In this document: positions 8,601 to 16,347 of the stretch, piece by piece
How positions within the stretch are numbered: position 1 is the stretch's first letter
Layout: the number at the start of each line of letters is the position of its first letter
Source of the DNA: G965247775 sp965247775
GTDB taxonomy: Bacteria > Chloroflexota > Dehalococcoidia > Bin125
Direction of reading: 5' to 3'
NCBI GenBank assembly: GCA_965247775.1
Contig: OZ252031.1
Span: 2,480,001-2,544,000, forward strand
DNA length: 64,000 nucleotides
The notes under the pieces: model-generated
Database searches by the model: none
The model's input: the letters and a program-made list of their open reading frames with translations, nothing else
Told to the model about the DNA's origin: nothing
Program-made: the position numbers and the translations under genes

Positions 8601-9505
8601 GCACGGCGCCGGATGGCTGGGCGGACGGACCCATCGGCTTCATCGGCCTGGGCAACATGGGCGGCCCAATGTCGGCCAACGTCGCGGGGGCCGGCTACGA
8701 CCTCGTCGCCTACGATGCCGCCGGCACCAGCGAACGGGCGCCCGCCGGCGCCACGATTGCGGAGGGCGCGGCGGACGTCGCGGCGGCGGCCAGGACGGTG
8801 CTGCTGAGCCTGCCCGACGGTTCCGCCGTCTCACGGGTGGCGGCCGCGATCGCGGCCGCGCCGGCGCGCAAGGCACGGGTCGTGGTGGACCTCTCGACGA
8901 TCGGGGTGGACGCCGCAGAGAAGACGGCGGCGGCGCTGGCGGAGGCGGATATCGCCTACCTGGACGCGCCCGTCAGCGGCGGCGTTTCGGGCGCCACGGC
9001 GGGGACGCTGGCGCTGATGGCAGCCGGCGATCGGACCCTCTTCGAGCGGCTGCAGGGCCCGCTCTCCCGCTTCGCGAAGAACCGCTTCTACGTGGGCGCG
9101 CGGCCCGGGCAGGGCCAGGCGATGAAGGTGCTCAACAACTACCTCTCCGCGACGGCCACGGCGGCATCGAGCGAAGCCCTGATCTTCGGCGAGACGCAAG
9201 GGCTGGATATCGCGACGATGCTGGACGTGCTCAACGCCTCCAGCGGCCGCAACCGGGCCACCGCCGACAAGTTCCCGCGCATCCTCTTGGAGGGCGAGGA
9301 GCGGATCGGCTTCACCACGGCCTTGATGCGCAAGGACCTGCATCTGTTCCTGGATCGGGCCCGCGGAGAAGGCCTGCCGCTGACCATGGGCGATGCGCTG
9401 GGGACGCTCTGGGACGAGTTGACGGAGACCGCACCCGGCTCGGATGTGGGGCAGTTCTACGGCTTGATGCGGAACCGAGCGGGGTCGCGAGCGGACTCCA
9501 CCTGA
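8597..9505 (+). CDS. NAD(P)-dependent 3-hydroxyisobutyrate dehydrogenase-type oxidoreductase
   Basis: 302 aa beta-hydroxyacid dehydrogenase. The N-terminal Rossmann motif IGFIGLGNMGGPM is followed by the substrate-binding signature DAPVSGGVSGATAGTLALMAAG near residue 121, the glycine-rich GQGQAMKVLNNYLSA near 175 that carries the catalytic lysine, and the helical C-terminal domain with MRKDLHLFLDRARG. The family oxidises 3-hydroxy acids such as 3-hydroxyisobutyrate, tartronate semialdehyde or 6-phosphogluconate. The gene overlaps the carboxymuconolactone-decarboxylase-type gene by four bases and precedes the CoA-transferase gene, so a small hydroxy-acid pathway is plausible. Exact substrate unknown. 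Confidence 0.88.
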   Translation: MSTAPDGWADGPIGFIGLGNMGGPMSANVAGAGYDLVAYDAAGTSERAPAGATIAEGAADVAAAARTVLLSLPDGSAVSRVAAAIAAAPARKARVVVDLSTIGVDAAEKTAAALAEADIAYLDAPVSGGVSGATAGTLALMAAGDRTLFERLQGPLSRFAKNRFYVGARPGQGQAMKVLNNYLSATATAASSEALIFGETQGLDIATMLDVLNASSGRNRATADKFPRILLEGEERIGFTTALMRKDLHLFLDRARGEGLPLTMGDALGTLWDELTETAPGSDVGQFYGLMRNRAGSRADST

Positions 9506-9580
9506 GCGCTTGACAGCAAGCCTCGGCCCGGCCGACCTTTACGCGCGGACCATCGGCCAGCGGAGCAATAGGGAGAGACC

Positions 9581-11890
9581 ATGGCGAGGCCCCTGGAGGG
9601 ACTGCGCGTCGTAGACGCGAGCAGCGGCATCGCCGGACCGATGGCGGCGATGTTCCTGGCCGACTTCGGGGCCGACGTGGTCAAGGTGGAGCCGCCGCAA
9701 GGGGACCCGGCGCGGGCGCAGGCCGGCTTCGCGATGTGGAACCGCAACAAACGCGGTATCACGATCGACGACGGCAAGGCGGCGGACCGGGAGCGGCTGG
9801 GGGGGCTGCTGCGAGGGGCGGACGCCTGCGTCTTCAGCGCCTCGATCGAGGCCCTGCGGGAGCGGCAGCTCGACCCGGACACGCTGACCGGGCTCAACCC
9901 CTCACTCGTGTACCTGCACGCGGGGCCGTTCACGGCGTCGGCGCCCTGGGCGGGGGCGGCGGAGTCGGAGGCGCTGACCGAAGCGGCCGCCGGCGTGGCG
10001 ATGGAGCAGTACGGCTTCGAGGCTGTGCCCGTCGACGGGCTCTATCCGCACGTGCTCTACGCCCAGGCGATCTGGGGCGCCACGACGACCACCGCGGCTC
10101 TGATTGAACGGGAGACGTCCGGCTTCGGGCAGACCGTCACGGTGGGCGCGATGCACGCCACGATGATGGCCATGAGCGGCCAGATCACCCATCAGCCCGG
10201 CGCCGCGCACGTCGACGCGCCGGGTGGCCCCGGCGGTCCGATCCCCTTCTACCGGCTCTATGAGGGCAGCGACGGCCAATGGCTCTTCATGGCCACCCTG
10301 ACGCCCAAGTTCTTCATGGCGGCCTTCGAAGAGCTGGGTGTGATGGAGATCCTGCAAGATGAGCGTCTTGGCGGCGAGCCCCTCGCCATGGCGCTGCCCG
10401 AGAACGCGCCCTGGGTGATCGAGCGGATCCAGGCCGCCTTCCGGGCGCGCCCGCGGGACGAGTGGTACACGGCGCTGCGGGCGCGCGGCTGCCCGGTGGC
10501 CCCCGTCAACGATCGCGACGATTGGCTGGACCACGCGCAGGTCGCAGCCATCGGCATGCGGGTGGAGGTCGAAGACCCAGAACACGGGACGGTGGTGATG
10601 CCGGGAATCCCGATCAACCTCACCCGCGCCCCGGGCGCGGTCCGCACGCCCGCGCCGGCGCTCGGTCAGCACGACGATCGCCTGGAGACCTGGGAGGCCA
10701 AGGCGGTCCCCGCGGGCGAGGCGCCCGTTCGCGAAGGACCGCTGACCGACGTACGCGTCCTGGACCTGGGATCGGTCATCGCCGGGACCTACGCCGGTTC
10801 GCTCCTGGCGGAGTTGGGCGCGGACGTGATCAAGGTCGAGGCGCCGGCGGGGGACCTCCTGCGGATGTTCGCCCCCACCTTCGTTGGTTATAACAAGGGC
10901 AAGCGCAGCATCTCGATCGACCTGCGCAGCGACGCCGGCCGTCAGGTCTTCTACGACCTCATGAAGCGCGCCGACCTGGTGATCGATAACTACCGCATGG
11001 GCGTGCTGGAACGGCTGGGCGTCCACTACGACACGCTGCACACGATCAATCCGGAGATCATCACGGTCTCGGTCACCGGCTACGGCGAGGGCGGCCCACT
11101 CATGGAGGCGCCCGGCTGGGACCCGCTGCTCCAGGCCTGGAGCGGCATGATGCACGCGCAGGGCGGGCAGAGCGATCCGGTCTTCTTCACGCTCCCCGTC
11201 AACGACATCTCCACCGCCTGCATGGCGACGCTGGGGGGGCTGCTGGCCGTACTGCACCGCAAGCGCGGCGGCGCAGGGCAGCGGGTCTGGACTTCGCTGG
11301 CGGGGCAGTCCTGCATCATGCAAAGTGGCGAACTGGTCCGCTACCGGGACTGCCCGCCGTCGCCGCGCGGCGGGCGCGATCACCCCGGCAGCGGTGCGCT
11401 GGACCGCTACTACCAGGCCAGCGACGGCTGGGTACGGCTTCAGGCGAGGAGCGAGGATGCGATGGCGATCCTGCAACGGGCGCGCTTCCTGCCACCACAG
11501 GTGGAGGCCGGCGAGGACGCCCTGACGGCGGCGCTGCAAGCAAGCATCGCGGTCTTGCCCGCGGCCGAGGCGGCGAAGCGTCTGAACGCCGCTGGGATCG
11601 CGGCGGCGCAGGCACGGACCCTGCAGCAGCTGTCGACAGACCCGCTCTACGAGGGGTCAGAAGTGGTCCACCTCAGCGCGCCGGAGGGGGGCGCGGCATT
11701 CTTCTCGTGCGGGCGCTACGCGTCCTTGAGCCGCACGGAGCGATCGGACGTGCTCTATCCGCCTGGACTCGGCGAGCACACGCTGGAGATCTTGGCCGAG
11801 GCGGGCGTGGACGACGGGCGCACGGGAGACCTGCTGGCGGCGGAAGCCATCGTGGTGGGCGAGCCCTTCCGTATCCCACCCACGCCCTAA
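9581..11890 (+). CDS. Tandem-domain CaiB/BaiF (family III) CoA-transferase
   Basis: 769 aa, about twice the usual 390-400 aa because two family III CoA-transferase domains are fused. Domain 1 (residues about 1-365) begins LEGLRVVDASSGIAGPMAA and has ADVVKVEPPQGDPAR; domain 2 (about 385-769) begins TDVRVLDLGSVIAGTYAGS and has ADVIKVEAPAGDLLR. Aligning the two by their shared GQ ending, domain 2 keeps the aspartate (PVNDISTA) expected to form the aspartyl-CoA thioester, while domain 1 has leucine there, so domain 1 may be structural or a lid. GGAGAG lies before the ATG. Related fused transferases exist; substrate unknown. Confidence 0.9.
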   Translation: MARPLEGLRVVDASSGIAGPMAAMFLADFGADVVKVEPPQGDPARAQAGFAMWNRNKRGITIDDGKAADRERLGGLLRGADACVFSASIEALRERQLDPDTLTGLNPSLVYLHAGPFTASAPWAGAAESEALTEAAAGVAMEQYGFEAVPVDGLYPHVLYAQAIWGATTTTAALIERETSGFGQTVTVGAMHATMMAMSGQITHQPGAAHVDAPGGPGGPIPFYRLYEGSDGQWLFMATLTPKFFMAAFEELGVMEILQDERLGGEPLAMALPENAPWVIERIQAAFRARPRDEWYTALRARGCPVAPVNDRDDWLDHAQVAAIGMRVEVEDPEHGTVVMPGIPINLTRAPGAVRTPAPALGQHDDRLETWEAKAVPAGEAPVREGPLTDVRVLDLGSVIAGTYAGSLLAELGADVIKVEAPAGDLLRMFAPTFVGYNKGKRSISIDLRSDAGRQVFYDLMKRADLVIDNYRMGVLERLGVHYDTLHTINPEIITVSVTGYGEGGPLMEAPGWDPLLQAWSGMMHAQGGQSDPVFFTLPVNDISTACMATLGGLLAVLHRKRGGAGQRVWTSLAGQSCIMQSGELVRYRDCPPSPRGGRDHPGSGALDRYYQASDGWVRLQARSEDAMAILQRARFLPPQVEAGEDALTAALQASIAVLPAAEAAKRLNAAGIAAAQARTLQQLSTDPLYEGSEVVHLSAPEGGAAFFSCGRYASLSRTERSDVLYPPGLGEHTLEILAEAGVDDGRTGDLLAAEAIVVGEPFRIPPTP

Positions 11891-11902
11891 CGGAGCCTGA
11901 CG

Positions 11903-12730
11903 ATGGCCCTGAGCCGCGCTCGCCTGAAGCAGCTGCGCGCACTGGGGAGCGCGAAGGGGCGCCATGCGCAGGGCGCCTTTCTGATCGAGGGCGAGAAGAT
12001 CGTGCGGGAGGCCGTCGCGGCCGGAGCGCCGCTGCTGGAACTCCTGGGCACGGCAACACAGCGGCCTGCGCTCGAGGGGCTGGCGGCGGAGATCCTCGCA
12101 TCGCGCGGCGGTCCGGGCGTCGCGGTCAGCACGCTTTCGGCAGCCGACGCCGAGCGGCTCAGCGACACCCGGACGCCACAAGGAAGCTTCGCGCGGATAG
12201 TGGACACCGTGCCGGATGCGGCGGAGGCGATCGCGGCCCTACCGGCGTCGGGAGCGGTCACCGTGCTGGCGCTGGACGGGGTGCAGGATCCGGGCAACGC
12301 GGGGGCCCTGATCCGGGTAGCGGCGGCGTTCGGGGCGGACCTCGTGCTGGCCGGCGGGGGCAGCGCCGACCCGGTCCAGCCCAAGGTCGTCCGGGCGGCA
12401 ACGGGGGCCTGGTTCCGGCAGCCGCTGGCGCGAGCGCCGGACCTCGTCACGGCGCTGACGGCACTGACGACGGCGGGCTGCGCGATCGTGGGGGCGTCGC
12501 CCCGGGGGGAGTCCGCGGCCGCCCTGACCGTGCCGCTGAGACGGGTCCTGGTGCTGGGCAGCGAGGGCGGGGGCTTCTCGGCCGCAGTGGCGGAGCGACT
12601 GGCGTTGCTGGTGGCGGCGCCAATCGCGCCGGCCGTGGAGTCGCTCAATGTGGCGGTGGCGGCGGGGATCATCCTTTCGACCTGGCAGCAGGGGGTGAGC
12701 AACGAGGGGGGCCGCGGATGCGCATCGTGA
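11903..12730 (+). CDS. SpoU/TrmH-family RNA 2'-O-methyltransferase (TsnR/RlmB-like)
   Basis: 275 aa, longer than TrmH because of an N-terminal L30e-like substrate-binding domain (residues 1-95) with KGRHAQGAFLIEGEKIVREA. The C-terminal SPOUT domain shows LDGVQDPGNAGALIRVAAAFG near residue 130, LVLGSEGGGFS near 216 and APIAPAVESLNVAVAAGI at the end, the three motifs that form the trefoil knot and bind SAM. Family members methylate ribose in 23S rRNA. The start follows the CoA-transferase stop by 12 bases and the 3' end overlaps the exonuclease III start by 13 bases, so this is probably one operon. Target nucleotide not predictable. Confidence 0.88.
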   Translation: MALSRARLKQLRALGSAKGRHAQGAFLIEGEKIVREAVAAGAPLLELLGTATQRPALEGLAAEILASRGGPGVAVSTLSAADAERLSDTRTPQGSFARIVDTVPDAAEAIAALPASGAVTVLALDGVQDPGNAGALIRVAAAFGADLVLAGGGSADPVQPKVVRAATGAWFRQPLARAPDLVTALTALTTAGCAIVGASPRGESAAALTVPLRRVLVLGSEGGGFSAAVAERLALLVAAPIAPAVESLNVAVAAGIILSTWQQGVSNEGGRGCAS

Positions 12731-13485
12731 GCTGGAACGTGAACTCGGTGCGGGCGCGCGAGAACCGCATCCTCAACTGGATGGAGCGGGAGCAACCGGA
12801 TGTGCTCTGCCTGCAGGAGCTGAAGTGCACGGAGGAGCAATTCCCCTTCGACGGCTTCGACGCGCTGGGCTATGACGTCGCCCTGCGGGGCCAGCGGACC
12901 TACAACGGCGTCGCGATCGTCTCGCGGCTGGGCCTGGAGGCGGTCGAAACGGGTCTGCCCTGGCCCGACGACGACGCGGCGCGGGGCATCGCCGCCGAGG
13001 TAGCGGGCGTCCGCGTGGTGAACGTCTACGTGCCCAACGGCGGCGCGCTGGAGAGCGAGAGCTACGCCTACAAGCTGGCCTGGCTGGACCACCTGCGTGA
13101 CTGGCTGTCAAGCGCGCTGGCGGCCACTGCGGACCTCGTGATCTGCGGCGACTTCAACATCGCTCCGGACGACCGGGACGTGTCCGACCCGCCCGCCTGG
13201 GCGGGCTCCGTCCTGACGACTGCGCCGGAGCGCGAGCGCTTCCGGTCACTGCTGGGGCTGGGCCTATACGACGCCCTGCGCGAAAAGCATGCGGAGCCCG
13301 GACACTACACCTGGTGGGACTTCAAGACGTCGATGTTCGAACGCGGCGAGGGGCTGCGGATCGATCTCCACCTCGTGACCCCGTCGCTGGTGGCGCACTG
13401 CGAGGACGTCCTGGTGGACGCCACGGAGCGGGCCGGGGACCGCCCCTCCGATCACGCGCCGGTCACCCTCGTGCTGCGCGACTGA
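12718..13485 (+). CDS. xth: Exodeoxyribonuclease III (AP endonuclease)
   Basis: 255 aa ExoIII/APE1-fold nuclease for base excision repair. Motifs are SWNVNSVRAR at the start, LCLQELKC with the metal-binding glutamate near residue 34, NVYVPNG near 102, the catalytic CGDFNIAPDDRDV near 142, the TWWDFK segment, the RIDLHLVTP motif and the final SDHAPVTL histidine. Length matches bacterial XthA. The ATG at 12718 is used because the protein starts exactly at the conserved first strand; the open frame continues upstream but there it is a shadow of the methyltransferase and CoA-transferase genes. Confidence 0.93.
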   Translation: MRIVSWNVNSVRARENRILNWMEREQPDVLCLQELKCTEEQFPFDGFDALGYDVALRGQRTYNGVAIVSRLGLEAVETGLPWPDDDAARGIAAEVAGVRVVNVYVPNGGALESESYAYKLAWLDHLRDWLSSALAATADLVICGDFNIAPDDRDVSDPPAWAGSVLTTAPERERFRSLLGLGLYDALREKHAEPGHYTWWDFKTSMFERGEGLRIDLHLVTPSLVAHCEDVLVDATERAGDRPSDHAPVTLVLRD

Positions 13486-13488
13486 GGG

Positions 13489-13650
13489 CTAGGTGGCGTT
13501 GGGACAGTCGGTGCGGGCGATGGTATCGGTCTCCGTGCGCGCGGTGAAGGAGGCCATGTAGTTGCTGAAGTTCAGCGTCGGGATACCGGCGTCAGCTAGT
13601 CGTGCTGGAAGTTGCCGGTGACGGTGAAGGAGTCGCCGATCTGGGGGCGC
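13489..13650 (-). pseudogene. Possible remnant of a small secreted-protein gene
   Basis: Between exonuclease III and the peroxiredoxin, two adjacent minus-strand frames read like broken protein: QIGDSFTVTGNFQHD followed by a stop in one frame (about 13599-13645), then IPTLNFSNYMASFTARTETD and TIARTDCPNAT in the next frame down to a stop at 13489. The beta-rich, Thr/Asn-rich composition is unlike the Ala/Arg-rich shadows typical of this genome. No start codon, no ribosome site and no recognised family. It may equally be chance; low confidence. Confidence 0.25.
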
Positions 13651-13692
13651 TGCGATCCGAGAGGGTGGCACTGACGGGCGCAGGGGCGCTGC

Positions 13693-14160
13693 TCATGCCT
13701 CGTCCAGGAGTTCCCGACGCAGGCGCGCGACGTGCCCCTTCGCGCGCACGTTGCGGTAGACGCGCTCAAGCCGCCCCTCCGCGTCGAACACGAAGGTGGA
13801 GCGGATGAGGCCCTCGTATTCGCGGCCGTAGTTCTTCTTGGTGCCCCAGGCGCCAAACGCTTCGGCGGCCTCGTGGTCGGGGTCGGCGAGGAGGTCGAAG
13901 GGGAGGTCGTACTCGGTCTTGAACTGCGCCAGTCGTTCGACCGGGTCGGGGCTGACCCCCACGATGGTGAAACCGGCCGCCTGCAGGGGGCCACTGGAAT
14001 CGCGGAAGTCGCAACTCTCCCCCGTGCAGCCGGGGGTAAAGACCTTGGGGAAGAAATACAGAATCAGGCGGCGTCCGCCATCGTCCCTGAGGCGGCGCTG
14101 CTTGCCGGCTTGGTCCTGCAGCCGGACGTTGGGGGCCTTCTGACCGATGGACAGGGGCAC
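13693..14160 (-). CDS. bcp: Thiol peroxidase of the Bcp/PrxQ peroxiredoxin family
   Basis: 155 aa thioredoxin-fold peroxidase that reduces H2O2 and organic hydroperoxides with thioredoxin. The peroxidatic cysteine lies in the motif FTPGCTGESCDFRD at about residue 46, and the second cysteine five residues later fits the PrxQ/Bcp resolving position. SPDPVERLAQF and the C-terminal RSTFVFDAEGRL strand are typical. I place the start at GTG 14160 because AAGGAGGG stands six bases upstream and the protein then begins PLSIGQKAPNV, as family members do. It is divergent from the HxlR regulator 68 bases away. Confidence 0.9.
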   Translation of the reverse strand: MPLSIGQKAPNVRLQDQAGKQRRLRDDGGRRLILYFFPKVFTPGCTGESCDFRDSSGPLQAAGFTIVGVSPDPVERLAQFKTEYDLPFDLLADPDHEAAEAFGAWGTKKNYGREYEGLIRSTFVFDAEGRLERVYRNVRAKGHVARLRRELLDEA

Positions 14161-14228
14161 GCTGGTCCCTCCTTCTGGCGGCAGGAGCCCGGCGGCGGTT
14201 CGCAAGTCGCGGGTTTCCGCTGGGTTGA

Positions 14229-14594
14229 GTGAACCCTTGCGCGGCCGCGGCACGTATTGAAGATACGCGATGCAGGAGGCAGGACGATCGCGCGAGTGCA
14301 CTGGGGGACCGCTGGACCCTCTTGATCGTCCGCGACCTGTTCCGAGGCTACCGGCGCTACAACGACCTGCTGTCGTCGCTCGAGGAGATTTCGCCGAACC
14401 TGCTGGCGGACCGGCTGAGACGGCTGGAGCAGGACGGCATCGTCGAACGGCAACTCCACCGGCAGAGCCCGCCGCGCGGCGAATATCGCCTGAGCGCGCG
14501 CGGCAGGCGGCTGACGCCGGTCCTGGAAGCGATACGGCAGTGGGACGAAGCCTTCACGGCCGCAGAACTTCCCCCGGCCCCGGTCCGCGCCTGA
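14229..14594 (+). CDS. HxlR-family winged-helix transcriptional regulator
   Basis: 121 aa. The HxlR/MarR-like DNA-binding core is clear: ALGDRWTLLIVRDLFRGYRR, then NDLLSSLEEISPNLLADRL as the recognition region, and ERQLHRQSPPRGEYRLSARG as the wing. A cysteine just before the first helix (DTRCRRQ) sits where HxlR proteins often carry a redox or aldehyde-sensing cysteine. The start is uncertain: GTG 14229 is used because no closer in-frame start keeps the N-terminal helix. Head-to-head with a peroxiredoxin gene, so regulation of that gene and of itself from the 68-base gap is a reasonable inference. Confidence 0.8.
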   Translation: MNPCAAAARIEDTRCRRQDDRASALGDRWTLLIVRDLFRGYRRYNDLLSSLEEISPNLLADRLRRLEQDGIVERQLHRQSPPRGEYRLSARGRRLTPVLEAIRQWDEAFTAAELPPAPVRA

Positions 14595-14606
14595 CCCCCG
14601 CCGGGG

Positions 14607-15020
14607 CTAGCGCGGCCGGAAAAAGGGCAAGGCCACGTCGGCGTGGTCTTCCCACTCCAGGCTCACGCGCTGGCCTACGGAGAGAGCCGTTCCCGGGTCA
14701 TCCGCGCCGATGACGTTGGAGAGCATGCGGAAGCCCTCGTCGAGATCAATAAGCGCGACGGCGTAGGGCACTTGCGTGCGGAAGAACGGGTGGCGGCTGA
14801 GCCGCACGACGCTGAAGCTGTAGATCTGGCCTTCCCCGGCTGCCGTGTGCCAGTTGAGGGCGCGGCCGAGGCACTGGGTGCAGTGCCGGCGAGGGAAGAA
14901 GACCAGCGTGCCGCAGTCGTCGCAGAGCTGGTAGCGAAGCTGGTGCTCCTTGGTCGCACGCCAGAAGGGGGCGCTGTCCGGGTCATCCAGGCTGGGCAGC
15001 GGACGGGTGGCGTCAGCCAT
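14607..15020 (-). CDS. Zn-ribbon/OB-fold (DUF35) acyl-CoA-associated protein
   Basis: 137 aa. The N-terminal helix DDPDSAPFWRATKEHQL is followed by a rubredoxin-like zinc ribbon (CDDC at residue 33, HCTQC at residue 47) and an OB-fold C-terminus with PYAVALIDLDEGFRMLSNVIG. DUF35 proteins act as partner subunits of thiolase-like enzymes, binding CoA through the OB fold; characterised examples include ChsH2-type subunits of steroid side-chain degradation and partners of HMG-CoA synthase and thiolase. It lies eight bases downstream of the thiolase-like gene on the same strand, so the two almost certainly form a complex. Confidence 0.87.
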   Translation of the reverse strand: MADATRPLPSLDDPDSAPFWRATKEHQLRYQLCDDCGTLVFFPRRHCTQCLGRALNWHTAAGEGQIYSFSVVRLSRHPFFRTQVPYAVALIDLDEGFRMLSNVIGADDPGTALSVGQRVSLEWEDHADVALPFFRPR

Positions 15021-15028
15021 GAGCGCTC

Positions 15029-16222
15029 CTAGTCCCGCGCCAGGACGATCGTGGCGCCCGCGTGGCGGCTGGCGAGCTGGCCGCCGTTGCCGTGGGCGAC
15101 GGCCAGACGGGCGTCCGGCACTTGCGCGGTGGATTGGCCACGCAGCTGACGCGCGCCCTCGAGAAGCAGGAAGATGCCGCGCATCCCGGGGTGGTTGGAG
15201 GAGAGGCCGCCGCCGTCGGTGTTGAGCGCCGGTCCCCCCTCCTGGTCCCAGCGCAGCCGGCCGCCCTGGACCCAGGCGCCTCCTTCCCCTTTGGCGCAGA
15301 AGCCCAGGTCCTCCAGGCAGATCAAGACCGTGATCGTGAAGGAGTCATAGATCATGGCCACATCCATCTCGTCCGGGGCGCAGCCGGCGTCGGCGAAGGC
15401 AGCGGGCCCGGATTGGGCGGCGGCGCTCACGGTGATGTCGCCAGCGTTCTCCTGGTAGGCGGTGGCCTCACCGCTGCCCAGGATCCAAACCGGCGGCTGG
15501 CGGCAGTCGCGGGCGACGTCAGGAGCGGCGATGACAACGGCGCCGCCGCCGTCCGAAATCATGCAGCAGTCGAGCAGGTGGAGGGGATCGGCGATCATGC
15601 GCGATCCCAGGATGTCGGCAATCGTCGTCTCCCGGATGTCCTCAAAGAGCAGGTCCTGCATGGCTTGCACGGCCTGGGGGTTGCGCATGGCATGGGCGCG
15701 CGTGGCCGTGGCGATCTCAGCCAGTTGGGCGCTGGTGGTGCCGTACTGGTGCATGTGACGGCGGGCGGCCATCGCGTAGGTGGCGACGAGGGTGGCGCCC
15801 CAGGGCGTCTCCAGGTTGGCGCCGGGGTCGGGGATGTCCCCCCAGAGGCGGACGCCGGTGCCAATGCGCCGGGCGTCGCTGGCGGCGGTGGAGCCGTAGC
15901 TGAGGAGGGCCACGCGAGCGCGGCCGGCGGCGATGTCGCGGCGGGCATGGGCGACGTGGAACTCATAGGACGAGCCGCCGACCAGAGTGGTGTCGATCAC
16001 CCGGGGGTGCAGGCCGAAGTACTCCGCGACGTTGAGACCACTAAACCCCGCGCCGTCCTGGGCGTCGTACACGGCGTCCACGTCGGTCCAGGTGAGGCCC
16101 GCGTCCTGCAGGGCGCGAGCCGCGCACTCCGCCTTGATCTGGAGCGGGCTGAGCCCATCGACCTTGCGCTGGGGCAGTTCGTGGATGCCGACGATGGCGG
16201 CGTCGCGGGACTGGCGAGCCAT
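15029..16222 (-). CDS. Thiolase-superfamily lipid-transfer-type protein (Ltp2/SCP2-like)
   Basis: 397 aa thiolase fold. The start is set at ATG 16222 because GAGAGGAG lies four bases upstream and the protein then begins ARQSRDAAIVGIHELPQ. The position of the thiolase nucleophile reads VGGSSYEFHVAHA, so no cysteine is available for classical thiolysis. Conserved glycine loops SDGGGAVVIA and GGGLSSNHPGMRG are present. This class, coupled with a DUF35 subunit as here, includes Ltp2-type retro-aldolases that remove side chains from steroid-like acyl-CoAs, as well as uncharacterised homologues. Aldolase activity is inferred from family and neighbour only. Confidence 0.85.
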   Translation of the reverse strand: MARQSRDAAIVGIHELPQRKVDGLSPLQIKAECAARALQDAGLTWTDVDAVYDAQDGAGFSGLNVAEYFGLHPRVIDTTLVGGSSYEFHVAHARRDIAAGRARVALLSYGSTAASDARRIGTGVRLWGDIPDPGANLETPWGATLVATYAMAARRHMHQYGTTSAQLAEIATATRAHAMRNPQAVQAMQDLLFEDIRETTIADILGSRMIADPLHLLDCCMISDGGGAVVIAAPDVARDCRQPPVWILGSGEATAYQENAGDITVSAAAQSGPAAFADAGCAPDEMDVAMIYDSFTITVLICLEDLGFCAKGEGGAWVQGGRLRWDQEGGPALNTDGGGLSSNHPGMRGIFLLLEGARQLRGQSTAQVPDARLAVAHGNGGQLASRHAGATIVLARD

Positions 16223-16347
16223 GGCGCTCCTCTCCACCGGACCCCTGCCAGAGGCGCTCGAGCAGGGAGGCCGCCGGGAGTCTAGCCGACTGGTCGGAAC
16301 CGCCACTCCACACGCGCCGGCCCACGACAACCAGCCCGCAGGCGACC

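Noticed and set aside
11707..12717. N-terminal extension of exonuclease III to 592 residues
   Set aside because: The extension is Gly/Arg shadow of the CoA-transferase and methyltransferase genes; the protein proper starts at 12718.
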